A DNA stretch of 64,000 nucleotides from Panonychus citri (lineage: Eukaryota > Arthropoda > Arachnida > Trombidiformes > Tetranychidae): positions 2,914,001-2,978,000 of the forward strand of contig NW_026515482.1 of assembly GCF_014898815.1 (NCBI RefSeq), read 5' to 3'. The notes under the pieces were generated by a model. The model searched no databases. It saw only the letters and a list, made by a program, of their open reading frames with translations, and was not told where the DNA came from. The translations under genes were made by a program, and so were the position numbers. Below are positions 13,401 through 21,686 of this stretch, in pieces; the first letter of the stretch is position 1; every line of letters begins with the position of its first letter.

Positions 13401-15382
13401 GACATTTTCCTTGGCCATAAAAATAGATTCTCATTGACATTTATGAAAATAATCAGATAATAACAATTAAATTGATGGATAATCATAATTATCAAAATCT
13501 TTTCAAGTTCAGCAATTGAGTTTATCTCAAGTTAATTGTTGTAATTACATTGACTATATGAGTGGTTTTGTTAGTGATTGTAAAAAATATTCCTAATCAA
13601 TTGAATGGATTAAATTTTCTTATGGTTAAATTAATTGTAAAGGAAATTAAATCATTAGAGTTAAGTGGTTTTGTTGATTGACTTTTAATTAATCATTTTA
13701 TTAAATTTGTGTTTGGGTTAATTGTTGAAATTTTCTGGTTCCATTGTATTTTTATCATAATTAACTTGAAATGGTTGACTGATTGTTACTATTAACAATT
13801 CACTAATCATCATGTCACCATTCACTTACCGTTAATTTAAATATCAAGACAATTAATTGAAATTGGTTACAATTAACTCTCCATTTATAATATTATTATT
13901 CAGAGTAATTCTGATGATAATAATAAATCAACTAACTGACACTTGATACATGAAAACAATATGTTGATTGTAATCATCAGAATTACAATCAATTTTTACC
14001 ATCTACATAAATCAATCATATTTAAATCACTAATCACCAGAGTAATTAGATGGACTCATTTCATTTCATTCATTTTAATCAACGTAAAGGTATAATTATA
14101 ATAGGAAGACAATTGTGAGAGTCTAATAATTGTTACCAATTGAAATTGGAACCAAGAAAAACTCAATTGCTCAACTATAATTAGCTATCAAATTTTATGA
14201 TATTAAGCTTAATTGAATACTAAATTGTAACAATTAACTTACCTTAAGGCCATTAATGAGCTGTGGGCATCACCATCAAGGTGGAAACAGGTATCTTGAG
14301 GTGCTAATTGCCAACCATTGTCTTCAAATTTGAAAAACAATAAAACAGTTTCACAATTAATTACTTCCCAATCAGTATTTTTGGCAAGCCAATCATTACT
14401 GGCTCCTATTAGGGCACTAGAATTGATTACAATTAGTGGAAGAAATAAAAATATAATTACAATTAAGTATATTGCGTGGATTAGACTGAGAGGAGATGAT
14501 CAACTTTGATCAACCTTTGCATTAATCCAACGATTAATTTGATTGAGTAACTAAAGGCAACTAGACTAGCCAATTAAAGGAAATTGTCAACAATCAATAA
14601 AATTTGAATTTTTGATAATCAAATTGTTTAATTGGGTTTGTTGAATAATGAACAAATCATCATAACTACTATTAGATTTGATTGTATTGATTACAATAAA
14701 ATTTTGATTATTAAATTTTTTGAGGAATTGAAATGAAAACAATTTGATGAAAAAAAAATCACTACAATTAAGAGTTAATTGTTTGTCCTTTTGATTGTTT
14801 ACTCTGAGCGGGAAAAAAAGTTACATTAATCAATCGATTGAGTAAATGATAGCTAATGATTAGCTAATTAAGTTGGAAATTGTGAATCAACTGGAAGAGT
14901 TTTTTTTTATAAATACACAATTAACTTGATTATTGTTGTATTGATGAAAAATTGTTTCAATTTAATGATTTTGATCACAAAATTGTAGCAATTAAGAGGA
15001 TAATTAACCTTTGTTGCAATTGATACTCAAGTAAAGTAAAAGGTTGATTCTGAATGCAACTAAGAATTAACTTAATTAAAGGTTGATTATTTTGCATAAA
15101 ATTAAATTGTCGAGTTTAATTGTTCTATCGTTAATTAGTCACTCGAATTACCTGAAACTATGGTAAGCAATTGATTCCCTTTTAGCGGGAAAACCCGTCG
15201 GTGGTTTTTTCAAAACTCCTGGAATCACATCAATAAAGGTGAACTTAACTTCGGGTGAAAGTCCAGAATCAATGACCACTGGATCTTCAGGGTGAAAGGT
15301 TTCATTACGATCTCGCCACAAGATGTGACCAATATAACCAAAGGCCATCGGTGAATTCAGGCTTACAATCAAAGGTAATTTA
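1472..15382 (-). CDS. Repeat-domain protein of unknown function, four exons, interrupted by a transposon
   Basis: Four minus-strand exons join in a consistent frame: 15382-15152, 14416-14243, 2923-2079 and 1746-1472, giving about 508 residues. The first visible exon starts in phase 2 after a TTAG acceptor, so an upstream coding exon is missing unless translation starts at the internal Met of NSPMAFGYIGH. I do not recognise the family. The protein seems to contain about four copies of a module with the pattern (F/Y)xxFxP, a helix-like stretch, DW(L/I) or DWE, then a hydrophobic strand; compare GASNDWLAKNTDWEVIN with SRASDWLAINGEDIDFKN. A short segment (LWLKRREID) follows the second exon. The third intron-exon junction flanks an 11.3-kb intron (2924-14242), most of it a DNA transposon on which the host splice sites do not depend. 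The C-terminal exon is GC-richer than its surroundings and ends RPKNDSCKMM. No catalytic motif was seen. Confidence 0.68.
2924..4109. other. Host intron, left flank of the transposon
   Basis: AT-rich intronic DNA of the minus-strand repeat-domain gene with GAT/CAT-rich simple stretches (for example around 3700-3720). No exon or element was recognised. Confidence 0.6.
4110..4123 (+). repeat. Left terminal inverted repeat
   Basis: ATACCCAATCAACA, exactly complementary to 13377-13390. The similarity fades inward: the left end continues TATCAAC and the right end GTCGAGAC. Confidence 0.8.
4158..4175. repeat. Left subterminal palindrome
   Basis: GGACTCTTTTTGGAGTCC, a hairpin-forming palindrome 35 bp inside the left repeat. 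Half-site copies follow (GGAGTTC near 4180, GACTCC near 4210). It matches the motif clustered at the other end and is a plausible binding site for an element-encoded protein. Confidence 0.65.
4176..5420. other. Transposon left non-coding part
   Basis: About 1.2 kb between the left end and the transposase stop. Only short chance-length ORFs occur, including a 68-codon minus ORF at 4702-4908 with a basic, Asn-rich C-terminus that has no recognised similarity. It should contain the transposase 3' untranslated region. Confidence 0.5.
5421..7883 (-). CDS. CACTA-type (tnp2-like) transposase
   Basis: An 820-residue, single-exon DDE-type transposase. The frame stays open a further 27 codons upstream, but the first ATG is at 7883 (MSSRRLLSSR). 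Numbering from that Met, residues 20-85 are Ser/Asp/Glu-rich. A tnp2-like core follows: HGDE (Asp248), a run FPIFISINEI...EFRRK...LANLFVGKNKPSV, then ADAPMRAYLRS (Asp334) followed by GCDWC (a CxxC at 353-356) and VEPMHCLVLG near 430. In tnp2 proteins the corresponding blocks read xDGxP, wP/ineLP...Rk...GlwxGxkkP, aDaPaRa...GCpwC and DPMH; these aspartates are the expected catalytic acids. The DPMH Asp is replaced by Glu here. The protein should cut at the element ends in the nucleus and re-insert it. It shares an upstream region with the divergent BEN-like gene. No stop or frameshift was found in the frame. Confidence 0.85.
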   Translation of the reverse strand: MSSRRLLSSRSINRQNRAIHLSSQESYLSSLPDFQDQDSDVSNQFDGSESEMVDSESIESTSFSESENESDPESLNHNSSDKKQPSKKDYCEAVLSCMMSVVGLNLLQASSMVNLVNNLNFRFSKNPVLLPSARYHWDKQSKENLIHTYLICDNGHSHGPFKGDPKDFGFYSCYQERVPATLKSEKFFLHVCLRRQFENHLPSIPSESWNIASSRINDDVSSATQAKKIKSSVSENGVVKLTLTIHGDEVQAGSSSTVKIFPIFISINEIQPEFRRKHFFLANLFVGKNKPSVSSFLGPLIQELKSLENIPVSWIDEQNKEWKCTFHLVCLIADAPMRAYLRSVRQFNHIHGCDWCLIKASSSRGARVFPNLERSESNTLKRKHSDFIRFADSGLENGDDSLNQRFAGLNGNSPFLELSSFDMVKSISVEPMHCLVLGIFRSLITKGWFGTDQLDLFERDVNRNILREALSSRLLQIKVPTDFGRAPRDLNQLRFWKSAEFDSFLVYYLFSTIKGLLKPRVVKHMMCLVRIYFLSHRGQINREKIDELRNLIEEFQSGVAVHYGTNFLTYNLHILTHMPDSLINLGPNSNVSSYPLEDYMGILKEKVRRSSNIAPSLVRTFINDFKYQEILLTKINDWRLNESEMEDFGFNKFVEGNGKTIYMKDKVLPVDKIKFLRIIREEISLEDNEVEFFKSVSINKKRFSSKKYVTGKKRNDSVIKKFDGGFWEIISIVRIRSQGPVAICRQIPTNAVKFDHSGFTGRFVIRIDHIHEVKVQKRSQEIFSLIMLTAKTKKAFYIPSTELSPKHQRDHVVDPFLVNV
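7884..8305. promoter_or_regulatory. Divergent promoter region of the transposon
   Basis: A 422-bp AT-rich interval between the transposase start and the start of the first BEN-like gene, which point away from each other. It must hold both transcription starts. No specific element was identified beyond AT-rich tracts and an inverted AATTAA-rich stretch near 7965-8010. Confidence 0.45.
8306..10623 (+). CDS. Transposon accessory protein A, BEN-like domain
   Basis: Three exons, 8306-8618, 8679-9587 and 9644-10623, keep frame through two phase-1 introns (60 and 56 bp) and give 733 residues. The first 105 residues are basic (RRKTISIKLKRVSKNKRK). Residues 105-310 are charged with a Ser/Glu-rich linker. 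Residues about 315-430 form a compact domain, EGLLPVS...FFVRYCFPTHWISDVTIRG...LLTLW...GLGERRLRALITHIMR, that resembles BEN DNA-binding domains (cysteine-phenylalanine-proline, DVT, terminal helix). The last 300 residues are acidic and low-complexity with a possible nuclear signal (KKDRRTRKR). It is paralogous to the next gene and sits head-to-head with the transposase. By analogy with plant CACTA TnpA it might bind element ends or regulate transposition; that role is inference. The BEN call is by pattern only and a profile search would decide it. Confidence 0.72.
10984..12927 (+). CDS. Transposon accessory protein B, BEN-like domain
   Basis: Four exons, 10984-11536, 11598-12271, 12335-12659 and 12719-12927, join in frame to give 586 residues. 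The start is the ATG of MSSYPLKKSLR. The N-terminal 110 residues are Ser/Lys-rich. A segment ending IAIGG, with a phase-1 intron after it, matches the AKGG-intron position of protein A. Residues from about 410, EGLIRLDLNQYKDAV...IIRTCFPVEYYRDVTLG...FPLLYIWG...LGKKRVIAFINHVFRR, align with protein A's BEN-like domain, and the last phase-1 intron falls at the same point (ALI|TH against AFI|NH). An extra phase-0 intron precedes the domain. The two genes are therefore old tandem duplicates within the element. The C-terminus is acidic (NESENEGTND). An AATAAA lies 37 bp after the stop. Confidence 0.72.
12964..12969 (+). terminator. Polyadenylation signal of accessory gene B
   Basis: AATAAA, overlapping AATAAAATAAAA, 37 bp downstream of the stop codon; a normal spacing for a 3' end signal. 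Confidence 0.5.
13265..13371. repeat. Cluster of four subterminal palindromes, right end
   Basis: Within 107 bp there are four short inverted repeats with GACTC/GAGTC arms: 13265-13281 (GGAGTCCAAAAGGCTCC), 13288-13302 (GACTCGAATAGAGTC), 13314-13329 (GACTCCATGTGGAGTC) and 13356-13371 (GACTCTCTTCGGAGTC). They end 6 bp inside the right terminal repeat. CACTA elements typically carry such motifs in subterminal arrays bound by an element-encoded protein; which protein would bind here is unknown. Confidence 0.72.
13377..13390 (-). repeat. Right terminal inverted repeat
   Basis: TGTTGATTGGGTAT, the exact complement of 4110-4123. Nine bases further out, TGACATTTT (13400-13408) repeats the nine bases before the left end (4101-4109). 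The gap makes this unlikely to be a simple target duplication. Confidence 0.8.
13391..14242. other. Host intron, right flank of the transposon
   Basis: AT-rich intron DNA packed with ACAATTAA/TTAATTGT-type words, typical of the host and unlike the element interior. No exon seen. Confidence 0.6.
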
Positions 15383-16563
15383 CTAACATGAAGAAAGAAA
15401 CAAAAAAAAATCAATCGAGAAGACAAAAAGATGAACTGAATTAACTGTTTAAAATGAGATTTAATAACAACAACAATGAATTAAACTGTTGTTGTCTGGT
15501 GAAAATAATGATACAATCAACAATTCAATAAACTATTGTTGATAATCACGATATCAGATGATTAAATTGTCCGGTTCAATCAGTTGATTATGTTGATGTT
15601 AATTGTAAATGATTGTAAAGTTAAAGGTGATCTATTGATGTTAATAAGGTTACTAGGGAAAAGATAAATTTGATAACTACTGAATTGAAGTAGGAAAGTT
15701 TCATGCTCAGTTAAAGTTGTTAAGTGAGAAGATGATATTATCTTCATGATGATGATGACGATGATAGGAAATGTTCAAAGTGCTAGGGAGATCTGGTTTG
15801 AATCGATCGATAGAACAAAAAAGTTCGAGAGTCGATATTAACTATTTGGATGTTATATTTTTTCTCTCTCTCTCTCGGTTTGGGTGATGAAATTTCATTC
15901 TGAGTTACGAATGCGCGATTCAGTTGACTAACCATCATGATGTTGATTCTTTGGGTGATTTACTTCTAGAACTTATTACTTTCTCATCGATCTTTTCTTT
16001 TCTTTTTTCTCTCTCTTTTTTTGTTCTATCGAATAGAATTTTAATTTCCCTTCTCATCCTGATTCTCCTCTCCCTCTCTATTTATCTTCCATCTCCCCTG
16101 TAAATAGTTTTCTTTTCTCCATCATATATTGATGATCTTTTCATCCATCTAGAATTTAATTATCGATAAAATGATCAAAATCGAATCAAAATTCCAATAA
16201 GAAAATTCTATTCTCACAATTGAGGTTTTCGATATTCAAACTGTTGCTCTTTTTATGCATTTAAATGCTTTTTTCTCCAGTTAATGTTGCGAATTTCGAT
16301 TTTCTCCAATTCTCATCTATTGATTTACTTTAAATTGTTTCAATTTTATTGTGGACTTTGATCGTTAATCCAATCAATTGGAAACAAAATTCTTTCGAAA
16401 AATCAATTTGAATTGACCGCTTTTTCTTTCCCATTGGAAACATTTGTCATCTGGTTGTTCACTTTTCGGTTACATTTTTGGGTTTCATTTCATTTTAATT
16501 GTTTGGGTTAATTTTTTTTCTATGACCAATTGTCACTTTCGGACAATTAACTAATTGTTGACT
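15383..16563. other. Intergenic between divergent genes
   Basis: Separates the minus-strand repeat-domain gene from plus-strand Snr1. It probably holds the missing 5' exon(s) of the former and the Snr1 promoter, but I could not support a specific exon. A TTTCTC-rich pyrimidine stretch spans about 15980-16090. Confidence 0.5.
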
Positions 16564-18271
16564 ATGAGAACTTACGGTGATAGACCAACACCTTCAATTG
16601 GATGAAAAGGACGGAGTATTATTATATTGGATCAGAGGTAAGTTAATGTTGGGCTTTGGTTTCTGTGTATAAGATGAGCCTCTGATCTTTTAGGTATAAA
16701 TTGTCACCGATTATATTGTTAAATTGTTTTAATTGTTGATTGTTTTCCATCTTTAATCACTTGGTTTTGTCTCTTCTTCTAGGTTGGTAATTATTTACGT
16801 ATGTTCAGAGGATCTCTTTATAAAAAGTATCCTTGCTTATGGCGTCGTTTGGTTACTGTTGATGAAAGGAAAAAACTTGCTGCTTTAGGTGAGAATTGAT
16901 TGGTTTTATATTTCGAATCTTTTTTTTTGTTATTTACTGTTAATTTATTTCGATTATTATATTCATTTTTATTTTCGTTTGTTTAGGTTTGGGTCCCCAC
17001 AGTTTGGCTACAAATATCACTCTTCTGAAAGCAAGTGAAGTTGATGAAATCTTCCATGGTCGAGATGAAAAATATAAGGCCATCTCTATTTCTAGTGAAC
17101 CTCAAACCCAAAGGTAATTTTTGAGATTTTTTTGTTAGATTGTGATTCATGTTTGAAACTTATCATGATTGTTGAAATTTTGGTTACTTTGAATTTTGTA
17201 AATTTAGAGAGACTAAATCGAAGAGAGCAAATTGGGTCCATGCATCATTACCAAATAGTAGTCATCATCTTGATGCTGTTCCATGTTCTACTCCAGTCAG
17301 TCGAAATCGTCTTTCTGGTAAAAAGGTTCGAACTTTTCCTTTGGCATTCGATGATTTAGACTCTGCTATCATCCATGAGAATGCTAAGCAACCCGATGTT
17401 CTTGTCCCTATTCGTCTTGATATGGAAATTGATGGATACAAATTAAGAGATACATTTACGTGGAATAAAAATGGTCAGAATCAAATGCGAACATTTAAAA
17501 TCAAATTTTACCAGTTTGCAAGTTTAAATATCTCTCTTACTGATTGTATTGTTTTCCATTTCTTAGAACAATTAATTACTCCCGAATTATTTGCTGAAGT
17601 ACTTTGCGATGATTTAGATCTTCCGACTGCAGCGTTTGTCCCAGCCATTGCTCAGTCAATTCGACAACAAATTGAATCTTTTCAAACGGACACTCTTCTT
17701 GAAGAACAAACTGACCAAAGAGTCGTTCTTAAGGTAAAGTCAAATTCAACTTAAATGAAACTCTAATTTTCGACAATTCTGGTATTCTAAAGTTATTTTT
17801 CTTATTCTCTGGATAGTTAAATATTCACGTTGGTAACATTTCTCTGGTCGATCAATTTGAATGGGATATGTCACAGAAAGAAAATAGTCCCGAACAATTT
17901 GCTTTGAGACTTTGTTCAGAACTTGGTCTTGGTGGTGAATTTGTCACCTCAATCGCCTACAGTATAAGAGGACAATTATCATGGCATCAAAGGACATACG
18001 CTTTCAGGTAATAATAATTGGCTCAATTCCATCACTGAATTAACATTTGCCCTTAAAAGAGAAACAAAATGTTATTATGAATTTTATTCTCATCTAAATC
18101 CACAGCGAATCTCCACTGGCCACAGTAGAAGTACCTTTCCGAAATCAAGCCGAATCTGACCAATGGTGTCCATTCCTTGAAACCTTGACCGATGCAGAGA
18201 TGGAGAAAAAGATTCGAGATCAAGACAGAAACACAAGACGAATGCGAAGATTAGCCAACACCGCTTGGTAA
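16564..18271 (+). CDS. Snr1: SNF5/SMARCB1 (Snr1), SWI/SNF chromatin-remodelling subunit
   Basis: Core subunit of the BAF/PBAF nucleosome remodeller, nuclear. Seven exons: 16564-16637, 16783-16888, 16987-17113, 17208-17473, 17567-17733, 17817-18007 and 18106-18271. The 341 codons from exon 2 on are in frame and closely follow fly Snr1: VGNYLRMFRGSLYKKYP (winged-helix region), VRTFPLAFDD, LVPIRLDMEIDGYKLRDTFT and LNIHVGNISLVDQFEWDM (the two SNF5 repeats), then LTDAEMEKKIRDQDRNTRRM. Length, about 365 residues, fits the family. Oddity: exon 1 reads MRTYGDRPTP, then QLDEKDG, then EYYYIGSE in three different frames, so the sequence as given carries two net +1 (or -2) shifts there. Initiation at ATG 16602 would give an intact but slightly shortened protein. 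The intron 17474-17566 is 93 bp and stop-free in frame. Confidence 0.95.
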
Positions 18272-19527
18272 AACTGGCCCCTCATCTCTAGGTCACTTCT
18301 AGTGGTCATTATAAAATGTTCATCTTCACCATCGTCTCAATATCGTCATCCAAACGAAAAAAAAATTATTCAGCTGGACACAATCAAGATCTTAATCAGC
18401 TATAAAATTGCAATGTCTCTTTTTTTATTTAAATCTTAAATCATCAATTTGCTGTTTCACAAATTCTCAAACAAATTTAATTTATCACAATTAAGTGTTA
18501 ACCTTTCACAAAGCAAAAAAAAAATCTCCAAAAGTTTCCAAGTCATAACAAGTTACCTTAGGCTTGAAACAAACTGTAATCAATCACAACTAAATATACC
18601 TTAATTAACACCAATTAACCACTTATACATACACTAACTTAACGAAACAATTTAACATAACCTAAAATGTTAATTAGCGAAAAAAACATTTTGATTTAAT
18701 CAACAATTGATTTTAAAAAGTCAACTTGGATTGAAATCAAATTAATCTTCAACTAGTCCTAGGTCATGAAGGTGTTGATATCAAGATACAATTACAATTA
18801 AGTGTTTCTAATCAAACGGATCTAGATTGTCTGATGGTAAAGTCTTCCTGATCTCAATTAAATGTTTTTGATTGCCAACAATTTAATAAAATCAACAAGA
18901 GGTCAACACAATTGAAAAAAAATCACAGAAAAACAATTAATGAATAAACAAAAACGATGATTGATTTTTTGTCTACTCGATTTAGTTTGGATTGTTCATC
19001 AAATCAACAAGGTCAGTTAGTTAATTGTTGACAATTAACAATCCTGATGAACACAATGAGATGAACAAAAAAACGATCAATTAACGTAAGACTTTTTTTC
19101 TCAATTCCTACAAATTATTTAATTCCCTTCAACAATTAACTGATTACACTAACAGATTGGAACATTTTTTTTCTCAATCGTCTTCATCTTCTTACTATGT
19201 TTCGTCAGCCAACCGATGATTTTCATCTTGATCATCATCTTAATCATCATTAACACGGCGATTCACTTGATTTAATTGTAATCCAACCTTTCTCTTGATT
19301 CCATGTGATTATAATCATGATTATCACATTTTCCCTCCTCTTAACTTGTTTACAATTAACAAATTAGCTAGAAAAAAAAAGTTCGTGAGTAGATATAAAT
19401 CAAAGTGATGCCATCGATTGGGATTTAATCAACAATCGTAAGTGATTATCGGAAAGTGATTAGTTTTTTGATACTTTGTGTTTGTGATTGTGTGATCAAC
19501 GTATTGGTGTTAAATTTGGTTACAATC
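18272..19527. other. Intergenic, 3' end of Snr1 to His-rich gene
   Basis: AT-rich, with many AACAATTAA-type words and no supported exon. It includes the Snr1 3' untranslated region and the promoter of the downstream secreted His-rich gene. Confidence 0.55.
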
Positions 19528-21309
19528 ATGATTTACCTCTCAGTGTTTTCACCGATCACTTTGTTAATTATTGGTGCTAATTGTGTTCTAAGTGAAAATA
19601 ATTCATCAACTTCCCCGACATTATCACCATCATCATCAACAACACCATCGACATTGAGTGATTTAGTTGTTTCTAATCCACTTAAAGCTGTTAGTTCATT
19701 AGATGATGATTTAATTGCTGAAGGAACTCATCGTCATTACAAGGAAGAGGTATCATCTTAAATCAACAATCAGCTGTAATTGTGATCTATTTGGATATTA
19801 AATCTTTTTCTCTCTCTTTTCTGCCCATCAGGTTCATCATCATCATCATCACCATCACCATGAGCCTCATCACGCTCATCATCATCACTCTCATGTAAGT
19901 TTTTCATGTGAAAATTAATCGTTTACATGGGAATTTGATTCGCGAAGAGCCTTTGATAGTTTGTCTTTGAAGAAAGTTTGATACGATTGCAATTTGATCG
20001 TTAATTTGGACCGAAAAATTGGAATTAGTCAATATGTCTCTCGATTAGAAAGACACTTTCACGAGAAATTTTCTCGGGTTGTGAACTGGACTTTCGATTA
20101 ACAATTAAGAGGCTTATCAAAAGTTTCGAATTCAATATCAATCAGAAAATATTCTTTCGATTATCATAGAGATGAAGCTCTTGTCAATATTTCGTTAGAG
20201 GCTCGAAAGCTACTGATTTGTTCATTCGTCGATGATTAATATTCACTGTTTATATTTTAGGGTCATAAACACGGGCACCATCATGGTCATCAACATGGTC
20301 ACTCTCATGGGCATTCTCATGGTAAGTTATCAGCATTTCGGTCTTTTGCTTTGCGTCTGTTTTTCATACGTTTCTTAATCTAAAATCAACCTCAGGTCAC
20401 GGACATGGACATAAACATGGTCACAAACACGGACACGAACATGGCCATGAACATGGACATTCACACAATCATGGACACTCTCATAAACATGATCATGGCC
20501 ACGACCATGGTCATGAACACGGTCACGAGCACGGGCATGAAGCAGCTCATAATCATGGTAAGTTGACAAAAGATGATCAATTATCTTATTCAAATCTTAA
20601 CAAAACTTTCAAACTAATTATTTTCAGGTCACGAGCATGGACATACACACGGTCATGAACACGAACATGGACATGGACACGCGCACGTAAGTTGAAGTCT
20701 TAAAATCAAATTATCATAAAAGTTGCGTTGGCTTTTTAGGTCTACAGATTTGCTTGTTATTAGTTTCTTTCAGATCAATCAGAGTATCGATATGATTTTT
20801 CTGGAATTAAAATGAATTCATTTTTACGTATTTACACCCAACTAGAGAAAGTCGAAATCGTTTCTATAGATCGATAAGCTTTCGAGAGAAATATTCACTT
20901 AATATAAAACACTCATGGAAGTTGATGATATTCATTAGAAAATGAATAGTTCTGATAACCATTTTCAACCATTTGATCGAACATCGTTTTACCATTGCCA
21001 CGAACTTATTTCCCGTTCATTTGAATGGCTGTTGATCTAATTTGTTATTTTGTTTATCTCTTGAAGGGCCACGAACACGGACATGAACATGGTCATCAGC
21101 ATGGACACGATCATGATCATGCTCATGATCATAAACACCATCACCATCATCACCACAAAGAAAAGAGCAAAAAGTCAGGATGGTCTGAAGATGTTCATGA
21201 AAAGGAATCAAAATCTCCTGGGAAAAAAACATCACTAAAGAAAAGCGATTGGGATAAATTGAAAAAGTATCTTCTCGATCAAAATGCTCAAGTATTCGTA
21301 GTTGAATGA
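19528..21309 (+). CDS. Secreted histidine/glycine-rich protein
   Basis: Six exons, 19528-19749, 19832-19894, 20261-20321, 20396-20557, 20628-20686 and 21067-21309, join exactly in frame to give 269 residues. MIYLSVFSPITLLIIGANC is a clear signal peptide, followed by a Ser/Thr/Pro-rich linker (possible O-glycosylation). After KEE, residues 75-210 are almost entirely His with Gly, Glu, Asp, Lys and Gln, in repeats of HGH, HEHGH and HKHGH. The tail is Lys/Ser-rich (KEKSKKSGWSEDVH...DWDKLKKYLL). Such poly-GH tracts bind zinc, copper or nickel, as in histidine-rich secreted proteins and the loops of metal transporters. No transporter membrane spans are present, so it is not a ZIP or CDF protein. 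Introns cut the repeat between H and G codons, consistent with exon-wise growth. The specific function is unknown. Confidence 0.85.
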
Positions 21310-21686
21310 CCAATGGTCAAACTAAGAAAAACCTAATCAGCTAATCATCTTTGTCCAAATTTTTACACAAAGAAATTTAATTTATTAATAATATTATCAA
21401 ACTGTTGATCGGTTTGAAGTCAACCATTTAAAACAGAAACCGAAACAATTGCGTCCAAAATTTTTCAACAATCTAAACACGAGTACAGCCAATTAACTGG
21501 TAGAAACTCAACAATCAACAATTAATTTACAATTAAAATCCTTTATTCTTAGTTGAATAAAATTGTCCAACAAAAAACCACAAAACTGAATCATTTTACT
21601 ATCAACGATAGATAAGTAACTCTCAATGGTGATAATACTAACCAATGGGTAAATCAATTTATTAATTAAAGCATTTGATGTGACAA
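21310..21686. other. Intergenic between convergent genes
   Basis: Short AT-rich gap shared by the 3' ends of the His-rich gene (+) and the DUF2236 gene (-). An AATAAA lies near 21553 on the plus strand. Confidence 0.5.

Noticed and set aside
4101..13408. TGACATTTT on both sides of the transposon as a 9-bp target duplication
   Set aside because: On the right it lies nine bases beyond the terminal repeat, so it would need an asymmetric end. CACTA elements make 2-4 bp duplications.
16574..16634. Minus-strand frame LRPFHPIEGVGLS ending at a GTAAG donor whose phase fits the first exon of the minus-strand repeat-domain gene
   Set aside because: It is antisense to the clearly homologous Snr1 exon 1, is closed by a TGA with no ATG or acceptor before it, and the same bases are suspected of assembly indels.
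20375..21313. Minus-strand ORFs rich in His/Asp/Val and the plus-strand frame of the same region
   Set aside because: The minus ORFs are mirror translations of the CAT/GGT repeats of the His-rich gene; the plus-strand exons have correct splice sites and phase.
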